A DNA stretch of 51,690 bases from an uncultured Saprospirales bacterium (GTDB taxonomy: Bacteria; Bacteroidota; Bacteroidia; Chitinophagales; Saprospiraceae): positions 1 through 51,690 of the forward strand of contig CALAZP010000223.1 of the NCBI GenBank assembly GCA_937926355.1, written 5' to 3'. Positions 8,617 to 17,206 of this stretch are shown here, in pieces (within the stretch, counting starts at the first letter, position 1; each line of letters starts with the position of its first letter). Both the position numbers and the translations under genes were made by a program. The notes under the pieces are model-generated. The model had not been told where the DNA came from. It saw nothing but the letters and a program-made list of their open reading frames with translations, and ran no database searches.

Positions 8617-10977
8617 ATGAAGTCTTTCTGTTTTTCCATTATCCTTTATTTCCAACTTCTCCATTCTTTGTCATCCCAAATAAATGGAAAAATTACCACC
8701 GATTCTAACATTCCCATTCCTTTCGCCACCATTTATATTCATCAGACACAATCTGGACAAATGTCAAATGTGGATGGCTTCTTTTCCCTATCCTTGCCGG
8801 AAGAAACATTCAAGATTACCTTTCAATGTGTGGGATACCAATCACTCGACACTGTTTTAACTTTGGATAAAGGGGTGTTTCTAAACATTCAATTAAAAGC
8901 CCATTCCTACGCTCTACCAGAGGTAATTGTATCTAAATCCAATTCGGAAAGAGGAGAAGCTATCATGAGAAAAGCTATAGCCACCGCCCCTTTCCATCGA
9001 GACAAAATTATTAGCTACCAGATGGATTCCTACATTAAAGGTAGCGGCAGAATCAAAAAAATACCAAAAATTTTCGACAGCCCTTCAGATCTGACCATAC
9101 TGGATTCTTCTATGGCATACGTGCTAGAATCCAAAAGTAAGATAGTTTATACTGCTCCCTCCAATTTCCAAGAAACTTTACTAGCCTATAAAACCGTTGG
9201 AACTAGTAATCCCATCGCTGTACCATATCTTTATCCTGATTTTTATTCTGAGGTGATTGCTGATGCACTTTCTCCACTTGCCACTAAAGCACTAAATCAT
9301 TACGAATTCAACCTTGAAAACACCTTTATTGACCAAAAACAAACCATTTATCAAATTAAGGTTACTCCACAGAAGAAGGGACCAGGCTGGTTTAACGGCC
9401 ATCTATATATTCTAGAAAAAGACTGGAGCATATATAGGCTTCAATTAAACACCATAAAGGATGGTTTCCATCTTTCCATAACTCAACATTTTGCCCCAGT
9501 TCATGAAAAAGTATGGTTGCCTATTACCAACCAAATTGAATTTTCAGGAAACATCTTGGGGGCTTCCTTTACTTACCACTACTTAGCCAACCTGACAAAT
9601 TATAAAGTCATCCTCCAGCCTCATTCCTATTTTGAAAAATACGGACCCCATCAAGAGGTGTTCGAAGATCCTTACCAAACTCTTGATAAAGAAGAAATAA
9701 AAAAATACAGAAAGGAGTTTGCCGCCTCTAAAACCAGCATTAATATTGAATTTGCAGATTCTTTGGCAATCGGCTATCCCACCCGTTACTGGGATTCCAT
9801 TAGACCGATCCCTTTAACCTCCTATGAAGTTCGAGGAACAAAATACCTTGATAGTATCGCCCCTTTATTGTCAACGATCAACTCTTCATCCCGGTCCTCC
9901 ATTCCATGGATTCCCCTATTAAAGTCCATTCAGTTCAATCCCGTTGAAGGGTTTCACTTATATCACCCATTCCAATTTAGAAAAAATAAAAACTTTTCCT
10001 TTTCATTTACCCCACGATTTTCTTTTGCTGATGAAAGATTTCGCTGGATGGGAAATTTGGAATACACCTTCCCCTATGTTAAATCTAAATTAGAATTCGG
10101 TCAATATATTTTTCAATATGGTCATCAACCTCCTATTAATCCCTGGATTAATTCCTATCAAAACTTGTTTTTTGACAAGAACAATATTCGCCTCTACCAT
10201 AAAAACTTTATTAAGCTTTCTTTTGAATCTCCATCCTATCGCTCTTTTCAATTTACCGCATCAGTAGAACGAGCAGATCGCTTTCACTTGATGAGAAATA
10301 CAACCCAAACCTGGCTAAACAATCCCAATCGGGAATACCTAGAAAACCACCCCAATAATCCACATTTTGGAATTGATCTAGATATGTATAATGAAACCTG
10401 GCTGTTAGAGGGCCTTTTACGGTGGTCTAAGAGACCTCAAACTAACAGTGCTAGATTTGAATTGCTTTGGAGGTCAGGAATTTCTGATAAAACCTTCCAC
10501 CTTTTGCAATTTAGTCATCTTAACCATATAAATTTTCCCGCAAGGGGCGCACTAGACTACAAAATTGAATTAGGAGGTTTCTGGAATGCAAACCATATTC
10601 CTTTTCAAGACTTCAAACATTTTTCGGGAAACGCCACTTATTTTTTCTCCTCTGGTCCAATCGGAAATTTCAGAACACTAGGGTTTTACCAAAAATCCAC
10701 TAATGAGTCTTTTATACAAATGTCGCTTCAATACCAAATGAAAAAATTTCTACTAACCCAATTTCCGTTATTTTGGGAAAAAGGCCTTAAAGAAAGTCTT
10801 TTCAGCTCTTTTATCGCCAACCAGTCTTTTGTTTACCACGCCGAATTGGGTTATAGCATCTCCAACATCTTAAGATTCTTCAGATTGGAAATAGTTGCTG
10901 GACTTGAGCCCAACCAACCGATTAAATTTAAATGGATGTTGGGCCTATCCACTTCATTGGCGGGTATATCGTTTTAA
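8617..10977 (+). CDS. DUF5686 protein with carboxypeptidase-like regulatory domain
   Basis: A 786-residue exported protein. The ATG at 8617 gives a signal peptide ending near LSSQ (residue 20); an in-frame TTG at 8590 lacks this advantage. Residues about 21-105 form a carboxypeptidase-D-like regulatory beta-sandwich (GKITTD, PFATIYI, VDGFFSL, CVGYQS), as found in TonB-dependent receptors. The rest matches the DUF5686 family and is rich in aromatic residues with alternating beta-strand patterns, consistent with an outer-membrane beta-barrel. No TonB-dependent plug or SusD partner is visible. It is transcribed toward purF; function unknown, probably at the outer membrane. Confidence 0.88.
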   Translation: MKSFCFSIILYFQLLHSLSSQINGKITTDSNIPIPFATIYIHQTQSGQMSNVDGFFSLSLPEETFKITFQCVGYQSLDTVLTLDKGVFLNIQLKAHSYALPEVIVSKSNSERGEAIMRKAIATAPFHRDKIISYQMDSYIKGSGRIKKIPKIFDSPSDLTILDSSMAYVLESKSKIVYTAPSNFQETLLAYKTVGTSNPIAVPYLYPDFYSEVIADALSPLATKALNHYEFNLENTFIDQKQTIYQIKVTPQKKGPGWFNGHLYILEKDWSIYRLQLNTIKDGFHLSITQHFAPVHEKVWLPITNQIEFSGNILGASFTYHYLANLTNYKVILQPHSYFEKYGPHQEVFEDPYQTLDKEEIKKYRKEFAASKTSINIEFADSLAIGYPTRYWDSIRPIPLTSYEVRGTKYLDSIAPLLSTINSSSRSSIPWIPLLKSIQFNPVEGFHLYHPFQFRKNKNFSFSFTPRFSFADERFRWMGNLEYTFPYVKSKLEFGQYIFQYGHQPPINPWINSYQNLFFDKNNIRLYHKNFIKLSFESPSYRSFQFTASVERADRFHLMRNTTQTWLNNPNREYLENHPNNPHFGIDLDMYNETWLLEGLLRWSKRPQTNSARFELLWRSGISDKTFHLLQFSHLNHINFPARGALDYKIELGGFWNANHIPFQDFKHFSGNATYFFSSGPIGNFRTLGFYQKSTNESFIQMSLQYQMKKFLLTQFPLFWEKGLKESLFSSFIANQSFVYHAELGYSISNILRFFRLEIVAGLEPNQPIKFKWMLGLSTSLAGISF

Positions 10978-11008
10978 TAAATTAAGCGAAAAGCGACCTT
11001 TGGAAAAC

Positions 11009-11039
11009 TTGGTTCACATAAATTTAACAAGTACATTTG
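11009..11039 (+). promoter_or_regulatory. Putative promoter of the purF-like gene
   Basis: TTG at 11009-11011 is separated by 20 bases from TACATTTG at 11032-11039. This matches the Bacteroidota -33/-7 consensus exactly at the -7 box. The start codon at 11068 leaves a leader of about 22 bases. I see no purine riboswitch-like fold in the 90-base gap, though this was judged by eye. Confidence 0.5.
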
Positions 11040-11067
11040 TGCTTTACTCGCTTCCTACAGCAATTTT

Positions 11068-12960
11068 ATGAGTGACATCATCAAACACGAGTGCGGAATT
11101 GCACTCATAAGGCTTTTGAAGCCACTTTCCTTTTATCAGGAAAAATATGGAACTCCCTTGTACGGTCTTGAAAAACTGAGGCTTTTGCTGCAAAAAATGA
11201 GGAACAGGGGGCAAGATGGTGCTGGTATTGCAACAATAAAAATAGGTGTCCCTCCGGGAAAAAAATACATCAGTCGCAAAAGAATGGTAGGTCCCAATTA
11301 CCTTCAAGACCTTTTCGACCAAGTTTATAGTCACTTTATTAATCTTTCAAATGAGCAACTAAAAGATGCTACGTGGTTAAAGGCCAATAAACCCTATACT
11401 GGTGAAGTTTTAATGGGGCATTTGCGGTATGGTACCCACGGTGATTATTCTATTGAAACCTGTCATCCTTTTTTAAGGCAAAATAATTGGATCAGCAGAA
11501 ACTTAATATTAGCTGGAAATTTTAACCTAACCAACGTCGATGAGTTGTTCGATGAATTAGTAGAATTAGGGCAGTATCCAAAGGAAAAGTCCGATACCGT
11601 AACTGTCCTGGAAAAATTAGGTCACTTCTTGGATGATGAAGTACATCGCCTTCATACTTGGTACAAGCCTGATGGTTATTCCAATGTTGAGCTTAACGAT
11701 TTAATTTACGAAAATCTAGATGTCACCCGTTTATTAAGACGAGCGAGTAAAAAATTCGATGGGGGTTTTGTCATGTCGGGAATTATTGGACATGGAGATG
11801 CTTTTGCCATGAGAGACCCTAATGGAATTAGACCAGGTTTTTATTATCAAGATGAAGAAATAGTAGTGATGGCTTCTGAAAGGCCTGCTATTCAAACCGC
11901 TTTTGATATTTCTTTTTCAAAAGTAGAAGAGCTGAAACCAGGCCATGTATTAATTGTAAAAAGAAATGGGGAAGTCTCCGAGAAACGGGTATTTGATATT
12001 CAACCCAGAACAGCTTGTTCATTTGAACGTATTTACTTCTCAAGGGGCAACGATAGAGAAATTTATCTGGAAAGGAAAAAATTAGGCAAATCTCTAGCCC
12101 AACCCATCCTTTCTGCCATTAATTTCGACCTAAAGAATACTGTTTTTTCTTTTGTTCCCAATACCGCAGAAACAGCCTTTTATGGTCTCATTGAAGGACT
12201 CAATGAGTATGCCGCCGAGCTCAAAGCTGAAAAAATACTTGCCCTCGGAAAAGAGATGAATCCCAAAAAAGTAGAAAAAATTATGGCCATCCAACCCCGG
12301 ATTGAGAAAATTGTGGTCAAGGACGCCAAAATGAGAACCTTTATTGCAGATACCACCTCGAGAGGACACATGGTTTCACATGTTTATGATGTAACTTATG
12401 GTATTGTTGAAAATTACAAAGATACGCTAGTCCTCCTAGATGACTCTATTGTCAGAGGGACTACCCTAAGAGATAGTATCATCAAAATTGTCAGCCGCCT
12501 TAGACCTAAAAAAATAATTATTGTTTCCTCAGCACCTCAAATCAGATATCCTGATTGCTATGGAATAGATATGTCAAAAATGAAAGAGTTCGTTGCGTTT
12601 CAAGCGTTAGTCAAACTATTAAAAGAAGATAAAAAAGAACACCTGTTACAGGAAACCTATCACAAATGTTTGGAACAAGAAAAAGTCCCTAGAGCTTCCA
12701 TGACCAACCAGGTAAAAGCGCTATATGAGACTTTCACCACAGAAGAAATTAGCCAAAGTATTGCTTCCATCATTACTCCCCCCGAAACTCCAATTCCCAT
12801 TGAAGTAATCTACCAGGATCTTCATGGTTTGCAACAAGCTTGTCCATCCAACAGCGGCGACTGGTACTTCTCTGGCAACTATCCAACGCCTGGAGGAAAT
12901 AGGGTAGTCAACCGAGCCTTTATCAATTTTATGGAAAATCGAGATGTAAGAGCTTACTAA
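11068..12960 (+). CDS. purF: Amidophosphoribosyltransferase, long Bacteroidota form
   Basis: A 630-residue glutamine PRPP amidotransferase, catalysing the first step of purine synthesis. The Ntn-type nucleophile Cys is C9, after an 8-residue leader that would need removal to expose it. NRGQDGAG (about residue 46) and GHLRYGTHG are glutaminase-domain motifs, and the PRPP-binding loop LLDDSIVRGTT lies near residue 458. It is about 130 residues longer than typical PurF, with insertions in both domains and a C-terminal tail. I recognise this layout as a Bacteroidota variant; whether it is the only PurF in this genome is unknown. Its TAA stop overlaps that of the convergent peptidase gene. Confidence 0.88.
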   Translation: MSDIIKHECGIALIRLLKPLSFYQEKYGTPLYGLEKLRLLLQKMRNRGQDGAGIATIKIGVPPGKKYISRKRMVGPNYLQDLFDQVYSHFINLSNEQLKDATWLKANKPYTGEVLMGHLRYGTHGDYSIETCHPFLRQNNWISRNLILAGNFNLTNVDELFDELVELGQYPKEKSDTVTVLEKLGHFLDDEVHRLHTWYKPDGYSNVELNDLIYENLDVTRLLRRASKKFDGGFVMSGIIGHGDAFAMRDPNGIRPGFYYQDEEIVVMASERPAIQTAFDISFSKVEELKPGHVLIVKRNGEVSEKRVFDIQPRTACSFERIYFSRGNDREIYLERKKLGKSLAQPILSAINFDLKNTVFSFVPNTAETAFYGLIEGLNEYAAELKAEKILALGKEMNPKKVEKIMAIQPRIEKIVVKDAKMRTFIADTTSRGHMVSHVYDVTYGIVENYKDTLVLLDDSIVRGTTLRDSIIKIVSRLRPKKIIIVSSAPQIRYPDCYGIDMSKMKEFVAFQALVKLLKEDKKEHLLQETYHKCLEQEKVPRASMTNQVKALYETFTTEEISQSIASIITPPETPIPIEVIYQDLHGLQQACPSNSGDWYFSGNYPTPGGNRVVNRAFINFMENRDVRAY

Positions 12961-14012
12961 CCTTGGTTAAAAGACCAATCGTATTGATCTAATTTCACCA
13001 AGCAATCACCTAGTAAATCGATACAGTTCTGAATATCCCCCTTATGCGCCATTTCAATAGTTTGATGAATATGCCTTAATGGAATAGATATAGCACCAGC
13101 AATAGAACCGTTTTTTCCACTTCTTTGAATACCTGCGGTATCTGTTCCCCCAGCTGGTAAAATCTCTGGTTGCCAAGGAATTGCAGATGATTCTGCTATT
13201 CTTTTCATATAGGCTACCATGCGATAATCGGAAATTGATGTGCCGTCAATAATCTTAATGGCAGCTCCTTTTCCAAGTCTAGTAACTGCTTCATGTGGCT
13301 GTCCTCCCGGTACATCAAATGCAATAGTCACATCTAAACCAATTCCAAAATCTGGATTAATATGATGTGCTGACGATAGTGCTCCCCTTAATCCAACCTC
13401 CTCCTGAACAGTAAATACCCCATAGAGGTCAAAAGGCACCTCTTTTCCTTTCAAACTTCTAAGAACTTCCAAAAGAATAAATACGGACACTCTATTGTCT
13501 AAAGACTTACTGTTGACACAATCTCCCATTTCAATAAAAGAGCGCTCTCTGGTTATTGGATCTCCCAGTTGAATCCATTTCTTTACTTCAGATCCCGACA
13601 TCCCCATATCTATAAAGTAATCTCCTATGGGTACGGGCTTACCCTTCTCCTCTGGTTTCATTAAATGAATGGGCTTTGACCCCATTACCCCTATCAAATC
13701 TTTTTTACCATGCACAACAACCCTTTGAGATGTTAATGTTTTAGGATCAAATCCCCCCAAAGGATGGAATCTTATAAATCCATCTTCATCAATATGGTTA
13801 ACGATAAAACCAATTTCATCCATGTGAGCAGCAACCATAACCCGTTTGGCTTGCTTTCCTTTTTTTATAGCTATTACATTACCCATCGCATCTGTCCTAA
13901 CCTCATCGACTAATGAGCTTACTTCTTCCATCACCAAATGCCTGATTCTCTGCTCAAAACCCGGTGCTCCTGGGGTTTCACAAATTTTTTTTAATAGTCC
14001 TATCCTTTCCAT
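12957..14012 (-). CDS. M42 family metallopeptidase (glutamyl aminopeptidase-like)
   Basis: A 351-residue cytosolic di-metal aminopeptidase of the M42 family, sometimes annotated as endoglucanase for historical reasons. Its metal ligands and catalytic residues are visible: H63 and D65 in AHMDEIGF, D172 in LDNRVS, E204/E205 in VQEEVGLRG, the Asp in GLDVTIAFD, and the His in RHIHQ near the C-terminus. Such enzymes form tetrahedral dodecamers that trim peptides. The gene is monocistronic, convergent with purF (4-base overlap) and divergent from the flippase gene. A TAACTTTG -7 box lies just upstream. Confidence 0.95.
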   Translation of the reverse strand: MERIGLLKKICETPGAPGFEQRIRHLVMEEVSSLVDEVRTDAMGNVIAIKKGKQAKRVMVAAHMDEIGFIVNHIDEDGFIRFHPLGGFDPKTLTSQRVVVHGKKDLIGVMGSKPIHLMKPEEKGKPVPIGDYFIDMGMSGSEVKKWIQLGDPITRERSFIEMGDCVNSKSLDNRVSVFILLEVLRSLKGKEVPFDLYGVFTVQEEVGLRGALSSAHHINPDFGIGLDVTIAFDVPGGQPHEAVTRLGKGAAIKIIDGTSISDYRMVAYMKRIAESSAIPWQPEILPAGGTDTAGIQRSGKNGSIAGAISIPLRHIHQTIEMAHKGDIQNCIDLLGDCLVKLDQYDWSFNQG

Positions 14013-14027
14013 TTATACCCTTTTTTG

Positions 14028-14035
14028 CAAAGTTA
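14028..14035 (-). promoter_or_regulatory. -7 box for the M42 peptidase gene
   Basis: TAACTTTG on the minus strand matches TAnnTTTG and sits about 16 bases before the ATG at 14012. No convincing -33 TTTG was found. It stands 6 bases from a forward -7 box, so the two divergent promoters probably interfere. Confidence 0.35.
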
Positions 14036-14041
14036 ATTATT

Positions 14042-14049
14042 TAAATTTG
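14042..14049 (+). promoter_or_regulatory. -7 box for the flippase operon
   Basis: TAAATTTG matches TAnnTTTG and lies 12 bases before the chosen ATG at 14062. The nearest upstream TTTG (14024-14027) is only 14 bases away, shorter than usual, so this is a weak call. Confidence 0.3.
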
Positions 14050-14061
14050 AGGTTTTATAAT

Positions 14062-15540
14062 ATGAATCTACTAAAGAAACTAGCTTCTGAAACTGCCATT
14101 TACGGATTAAGTAGCATCCTAAGTAGATTGCTTAATTGGGTAATTCTTACGCCCTATTTAACCAGAGTCCTAGGCCAAAAACCGTATGGTATCGTTTCGG
14201 ATCTATACGTTTGGACAGCACTAATATTGGTTGTCTTAACCTTTAGAATGGAAACAGCTCTTTTTAGATTTGGAAGCGAAAAAAATAACCTAAACCGATC
14301 CTTTTCGACAGCCTTTTTTTTAATTGGAAGCCTATCCCTTTGCTTCATCCTTTTAGGCATAAGATTTATCCCTGAAATTAGCCAGTGGTTAAGTTATGAA
14401 AACACCCCTGATTATATTTTCTGGTTTATCCTAATCATTGGCCTTGACGGTCTGTCCGCCTTACCTTTTGCCAAATTGCGCCTATTGGAAAAACCCTTCC
14501 TTTTTGCCCTGCTTAAAACAGGTGCCATTGTCATCAATATCCTGTTGGTCTATTTCTTTTTAGAATTCTGCCCTTGGCTCATCAAACATAATTACAACAT
14601 TCCTGCTTGGATATATAATAGTGAAGACCAAATTCTCTATCTATTTAAAGCTAATTTTTTGGCTAGTTTTCTTGTTTTTCTTCTCTTATTACCTTCCTTG
14701 TTTAGCGTGAAGTGGGATGTCAGTTGGGCCCTTTTAAAAAAGATGATTATTTATTCTAGTCCGCTAGTGTTGGCTGGAATCGCAGGGATTGTTAACCAAC
14801 TAATTGGAATACCCCTGCTAAAAGAAAAAGCATCCCCTGACATTGACTATAATCTTCAACAAGCAGGCTTGTACAGTGCCGCTTCTAAAATTGCTGTCCT
14901 TATGGCTTTGTTCACTCAGGCATTTAATTACGCCGCAGAGCCTTTCTTTTTTAAAAATGCAAAACGCACTGATAGTAAAAAATGGTATGGGCAAATTGCT
15001 CAATACTTTACTTTAGTAGGCAGCATTACCTTTTTAGCCATAATGCTATTTTTAGACTATATTCAATTTTTCCTTGGTGAAAACTTTAGATCAGGCCTTC
15101 ATATCGTTCCAATACTTTTAATGGCCAATTTATTCTTAGGTCTTTACTACAATTTTTCTATTTGGTTTAAATTAACAGACAAGACCTATTTTGGAGGCAG
15201 AATAGCTGTCTTTGGTTCTTTAATCACCTTCGCTTTAAATCTTTATTTTATACCTCAGATTGGTATCGCGGCACCCGCTTGGGCCTCCCTATTTTGCTAT
15301 GGCTTCATGGCTGGAACTACCTTCCTGCTGGGGAAAAAACACTTCCCAATCCAATATCCTATTAAAAAAATGTTGTTTTACCTGGTTTTCACCTTACTAG
15401 TATATGTTGCCTTCCTAAGCTATAAAAACTTAATTCCCCAACATTTTTTGTTCCTTGTAAATGGATTTATTCTCGCCCTAACCATCCTTTTGTTCTTGTT
15501 TGTTGATAAGATTCATAAAAGGATTAATATCTTGCAGTAA
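14062..15540 (+). CDS. Polysaccharide/lipid-linked oligosaccharide flippase (Wzx/MATE-like)
   Basis: A 492-residue membrane protein with about 12-14 hydrophobic segments, of the MOP flippase superfamily that moves undecaprenyl-linked glycans across the inner membrane. The N-terminal ASETAIYGLSSILSRLLNW is typical of these transporters. The frame stays open back to 13846, but that part overlaps the peptidase gene antisense and its promoter region. The ATG at 14062 restores the canonical N-terminus. It leads a three-gene operon with a TPR protein and a membrane protein. No glycosyltransferases adjoin it, so the glycan is unknown. Confidence 0.9.
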   Translation: MNLLKKLASETAIYGLSSILSRLLNWVILTPYLTRVLGQKPYGIVSDLYVWTALILVVLTFRMETALFRFGSEKNNLNRSFSTAFFLIGSLSLCFILLGIRFIPEISQWLSYENTPDYIFWFILIIGLDGLSALPFAKLRLLEKPFLFALLKTGAIVINILLVYFFLEFCPWLIKHNYNIPAWIYNSEDQILYLFKANFLASFLVFLLLLPSLFSVKWDVSWALLKKMIIYSSPLVLAGIAGIVNQLIGIPLLKEKASPDIDYNLQQAGLYSAASKIAVLMALFTQAFNYAAEPFFFKNAKRTDSKKWYGQIAQYFTLVGSITFLAIMLFLDYIQFFLGENFRSGLHIVPILLMANLFLGLYYNFSIWFKLTDKTYFGGRIAVFGSLITFALNLYFIPQIGIAAPAWASLFCYGFMAGTTFLLGKKHFPIQYPIKKMLFYLVFTLLVYVAFLSYKNLIPQHFLFLVNGFILALTILLFLFVDKIHKRINILQ

Positions 15541-15551
15541 AGAGGCTTGGA

Positions 15552-16400
15552 ATGAAAGATGAACAGGATATGCAATGCCAAATATTAATCGAAAAGGGCG
15601 ACCACCTCATCGAGAACGGCGATATTTACAATGCCGTAAAATTATTTAGAAAGGCTGTTAAAATGTATCCTCAAATTGCATTGGGTTTTGAACGGCTCTC
15701 CAGCGTGTACCACCTTAGAAATGAATGGAAACCTGCTTTTCATTTTGCCAAAAAAGCTTTAGCCATCAATTCGGCCAATAAAAATATTTGGTGGATTTTA
15801 GGGGTTGCCGCAGAGCGCCTAAATAAGCCTCGAATTGCAAAAAGTGTCTGGCAAAAATTTGGATTTTCCGCATCTCTTTTTCAAAAAAATCCTGTAGCTG
15901 TTAAAACCATACATGATAATATTACGGAAATTCTCTTGGCAAGAAGCATTAACCCTACCATTGCAGAAATTATTAATATCCCTCATCCCGATAACTCACT
16001 AAAGTTCGGCGACACCATTCTTTTTGATAGGTTGCAATCTCAAGAGTCTGTGGTCACCAGTAAAATGAAATTGCCCATTTATCCCATAAAAGAGAAGATA
16101 AAAACAGCTCATTATCTCACCTTCTCTACGACCCTGTTCACAAACGATGTTGAGGCTATTTCTATTTTGGAAAAATTGGCCATTTCCGGCAATATTGGAT
16201 TTGAAATTTGGTCCAATATCTCCTTGTTCCATTCAAAATCCAAAGAATTTTATGTCCATAAGGAAGAACTTCCCACCTCATCAACTGTAGTTGCCTTTGC
16301 TTCCAAAAGCAAAACTAAAGTGATGGACCTCTTAAATGATTGGACCTTAATTACACTCAAAAATTTCTCTGATCTGATTTGTTACCATGAAAGCATTTAA
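15552..16400 (+). CDS. Tetratricopeptide repeat protein of unknown function
   Basis: A 282-residue protein without a signal peptide. Residues about 10-110 hold roughly three TPR units (GDIYNAVKLFRKAVKMYP, EWKPAFHFAKKALAINS, KNIWWILGVAAERLNKP). The C-terminal 150 residues form a mixed alpha/beta region that I do not recognise. TPRs usually scaffold protein contacts. It begins 11 bases after the flippase gene and overlaps the following membrane-protein gene by 14 bases, so the three are very likely translated from one mRNA. A role as partner of the flippase or the membrane protein is inference. Confidence 0.82.
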   Translation: MKDEQDMQCQILIEKGDHLIENGDIYNAVKLFRKAVKMYPQIALGFERLSSVYHLRNEWKPAFHFAKKALAINSANKNIWWILGVAAERLNKPRIAKSVWQKFGFSASLFQKNPVAVKTIHDNITEILLARSINPTIAEIINIPHPDNSLKFGDTILFDRLQSQESVVTSKMKLPIYPIKEKIKTAHYLTFSTTLFTNDVEAISILEKLAISGNIGFEIWSNISLFHSKSKEFYVHKEELPTSSTVVAFASKSKTKVMDLLNDWTLITLKNFSDLICYHESI

Positions 16401-17196
16401 AAACTTAATCGAAGAAGGATTTGTCTTCGATTCCAGAAGATATATATTTAAAGCATGGACCTTGTTTAAGCAAAATGCCGCTTCTTATTTAGGATTTGTT
16501 ATTTTAAGCAGTGCCATCCAACTTGCCCTCAGTTTTGTTCCATTTATTGGGTCTGTTTTAGGAACTTTTGTGATCAGTCCCGCTCTTAGTTTAGGATATT
16601 ACTTGGCCACCCACAAAATCAAAACTGTTGGCTCAGCTTCTTTCTCTGATTTCTTTAGTGGTTTCCAATATGTGGTCCAAGCCTCTTTACTAGCCCTTTT
16701 AACCTATATTATATATTTACTGGTTTTATCTCCTACTCTATTTAATTTCTATCAATCAGGCTTGATAGAGTGGTACCAAAAACTTATGGAAAACCCTTTG
16801 GAAGTGCCATCAGACCTGCCTGCTCTTCCTAAAAAAATAACAACAGTCTTTTTTCTTAATTTAATTCCCCTGATTTTCTTATCAGTTGCATTTGTATTTA
16901 GCACTCAATTTTTGGTTTTTTATCGGGTCAATTTCTTAAAGTCCTTAGAATACAGTCGCTTGTTGGTAACGCGTAAATGGTGGGCGGTATTTAGAATGCT
17001 CCTTTCATTCTTTAGTTTATTTTTCATCGCCTATTTCCCTGTTGCATTAATAGCTACTATCATCCCCTCTATTGGTGTTTTATTATTAGCACTATTAATT
17101 ATTGCTGCCTATTTACTTATCCCTGTGGTGTATATAGCGCTTTATATCGCATTTGCAGATGTTACTCAACTTCTAAATACCTCTGATTCGACTTAA
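16387..17196 (+). CDS. Polytopic membrane protein of unknown function
   Basis: A 269-residue protein with about six hydrophobic segments and no signal peptide. The layout (an N-terminal amphipathic stretch GYVFDSRRY-like near residue 15, then FKAWTLFKQNAASYLGFVIL) recalls DUF975-type and glycerophosphodiesterase-type membrane domains in which polytopic halves are separated by a loop (residues about 120-155). No catalytic residues are evident. The ATG lies inside the end of the TPR gene (14-base overlap), which implies coupled translation. It ends 10 bases before the convergent CNNM/CorC gene. Confidence 0.78.
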   Translation: MKAFKNLIEEGFVFDSRRYIFKAWTLFKQNAASYLGFVILSSAIQLALSFVPFIGSVLGTFVISPALSLGYYLATHKIKTVGSASFSDFFSGFQYVVQASLLALLTYIIYLLVLSPTLFNFYQSGLIEWYQKLMENPLEVPSDLPALPKKITTVFFLNLIPLIFLSVAFVFSTQFLVFYRVNFLKSLEYSRLLVTRKWWAVFRMLLSFFSLFFIAYFPVALIATIIPSIGVLLLALLIIAAYLLIPVVYIALYIAFADVTQLLNTSDST

Positions 17197-17206
17197 CCTT
17201 TTTTAC

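Noticed and set aside
11044..11334. Minus-strand frame opposite the purF start
   Set aside because: It is wholly antisense to well-conserved PurF residues and has no recognisable domain.
13846..14061. 72-codon N-terminal extension of the flippase frame
   Set aside because: It is antisense to the start of the M42 peptidase gene and covers its promoter; the ATG at 14062 gives the family N-terminus.
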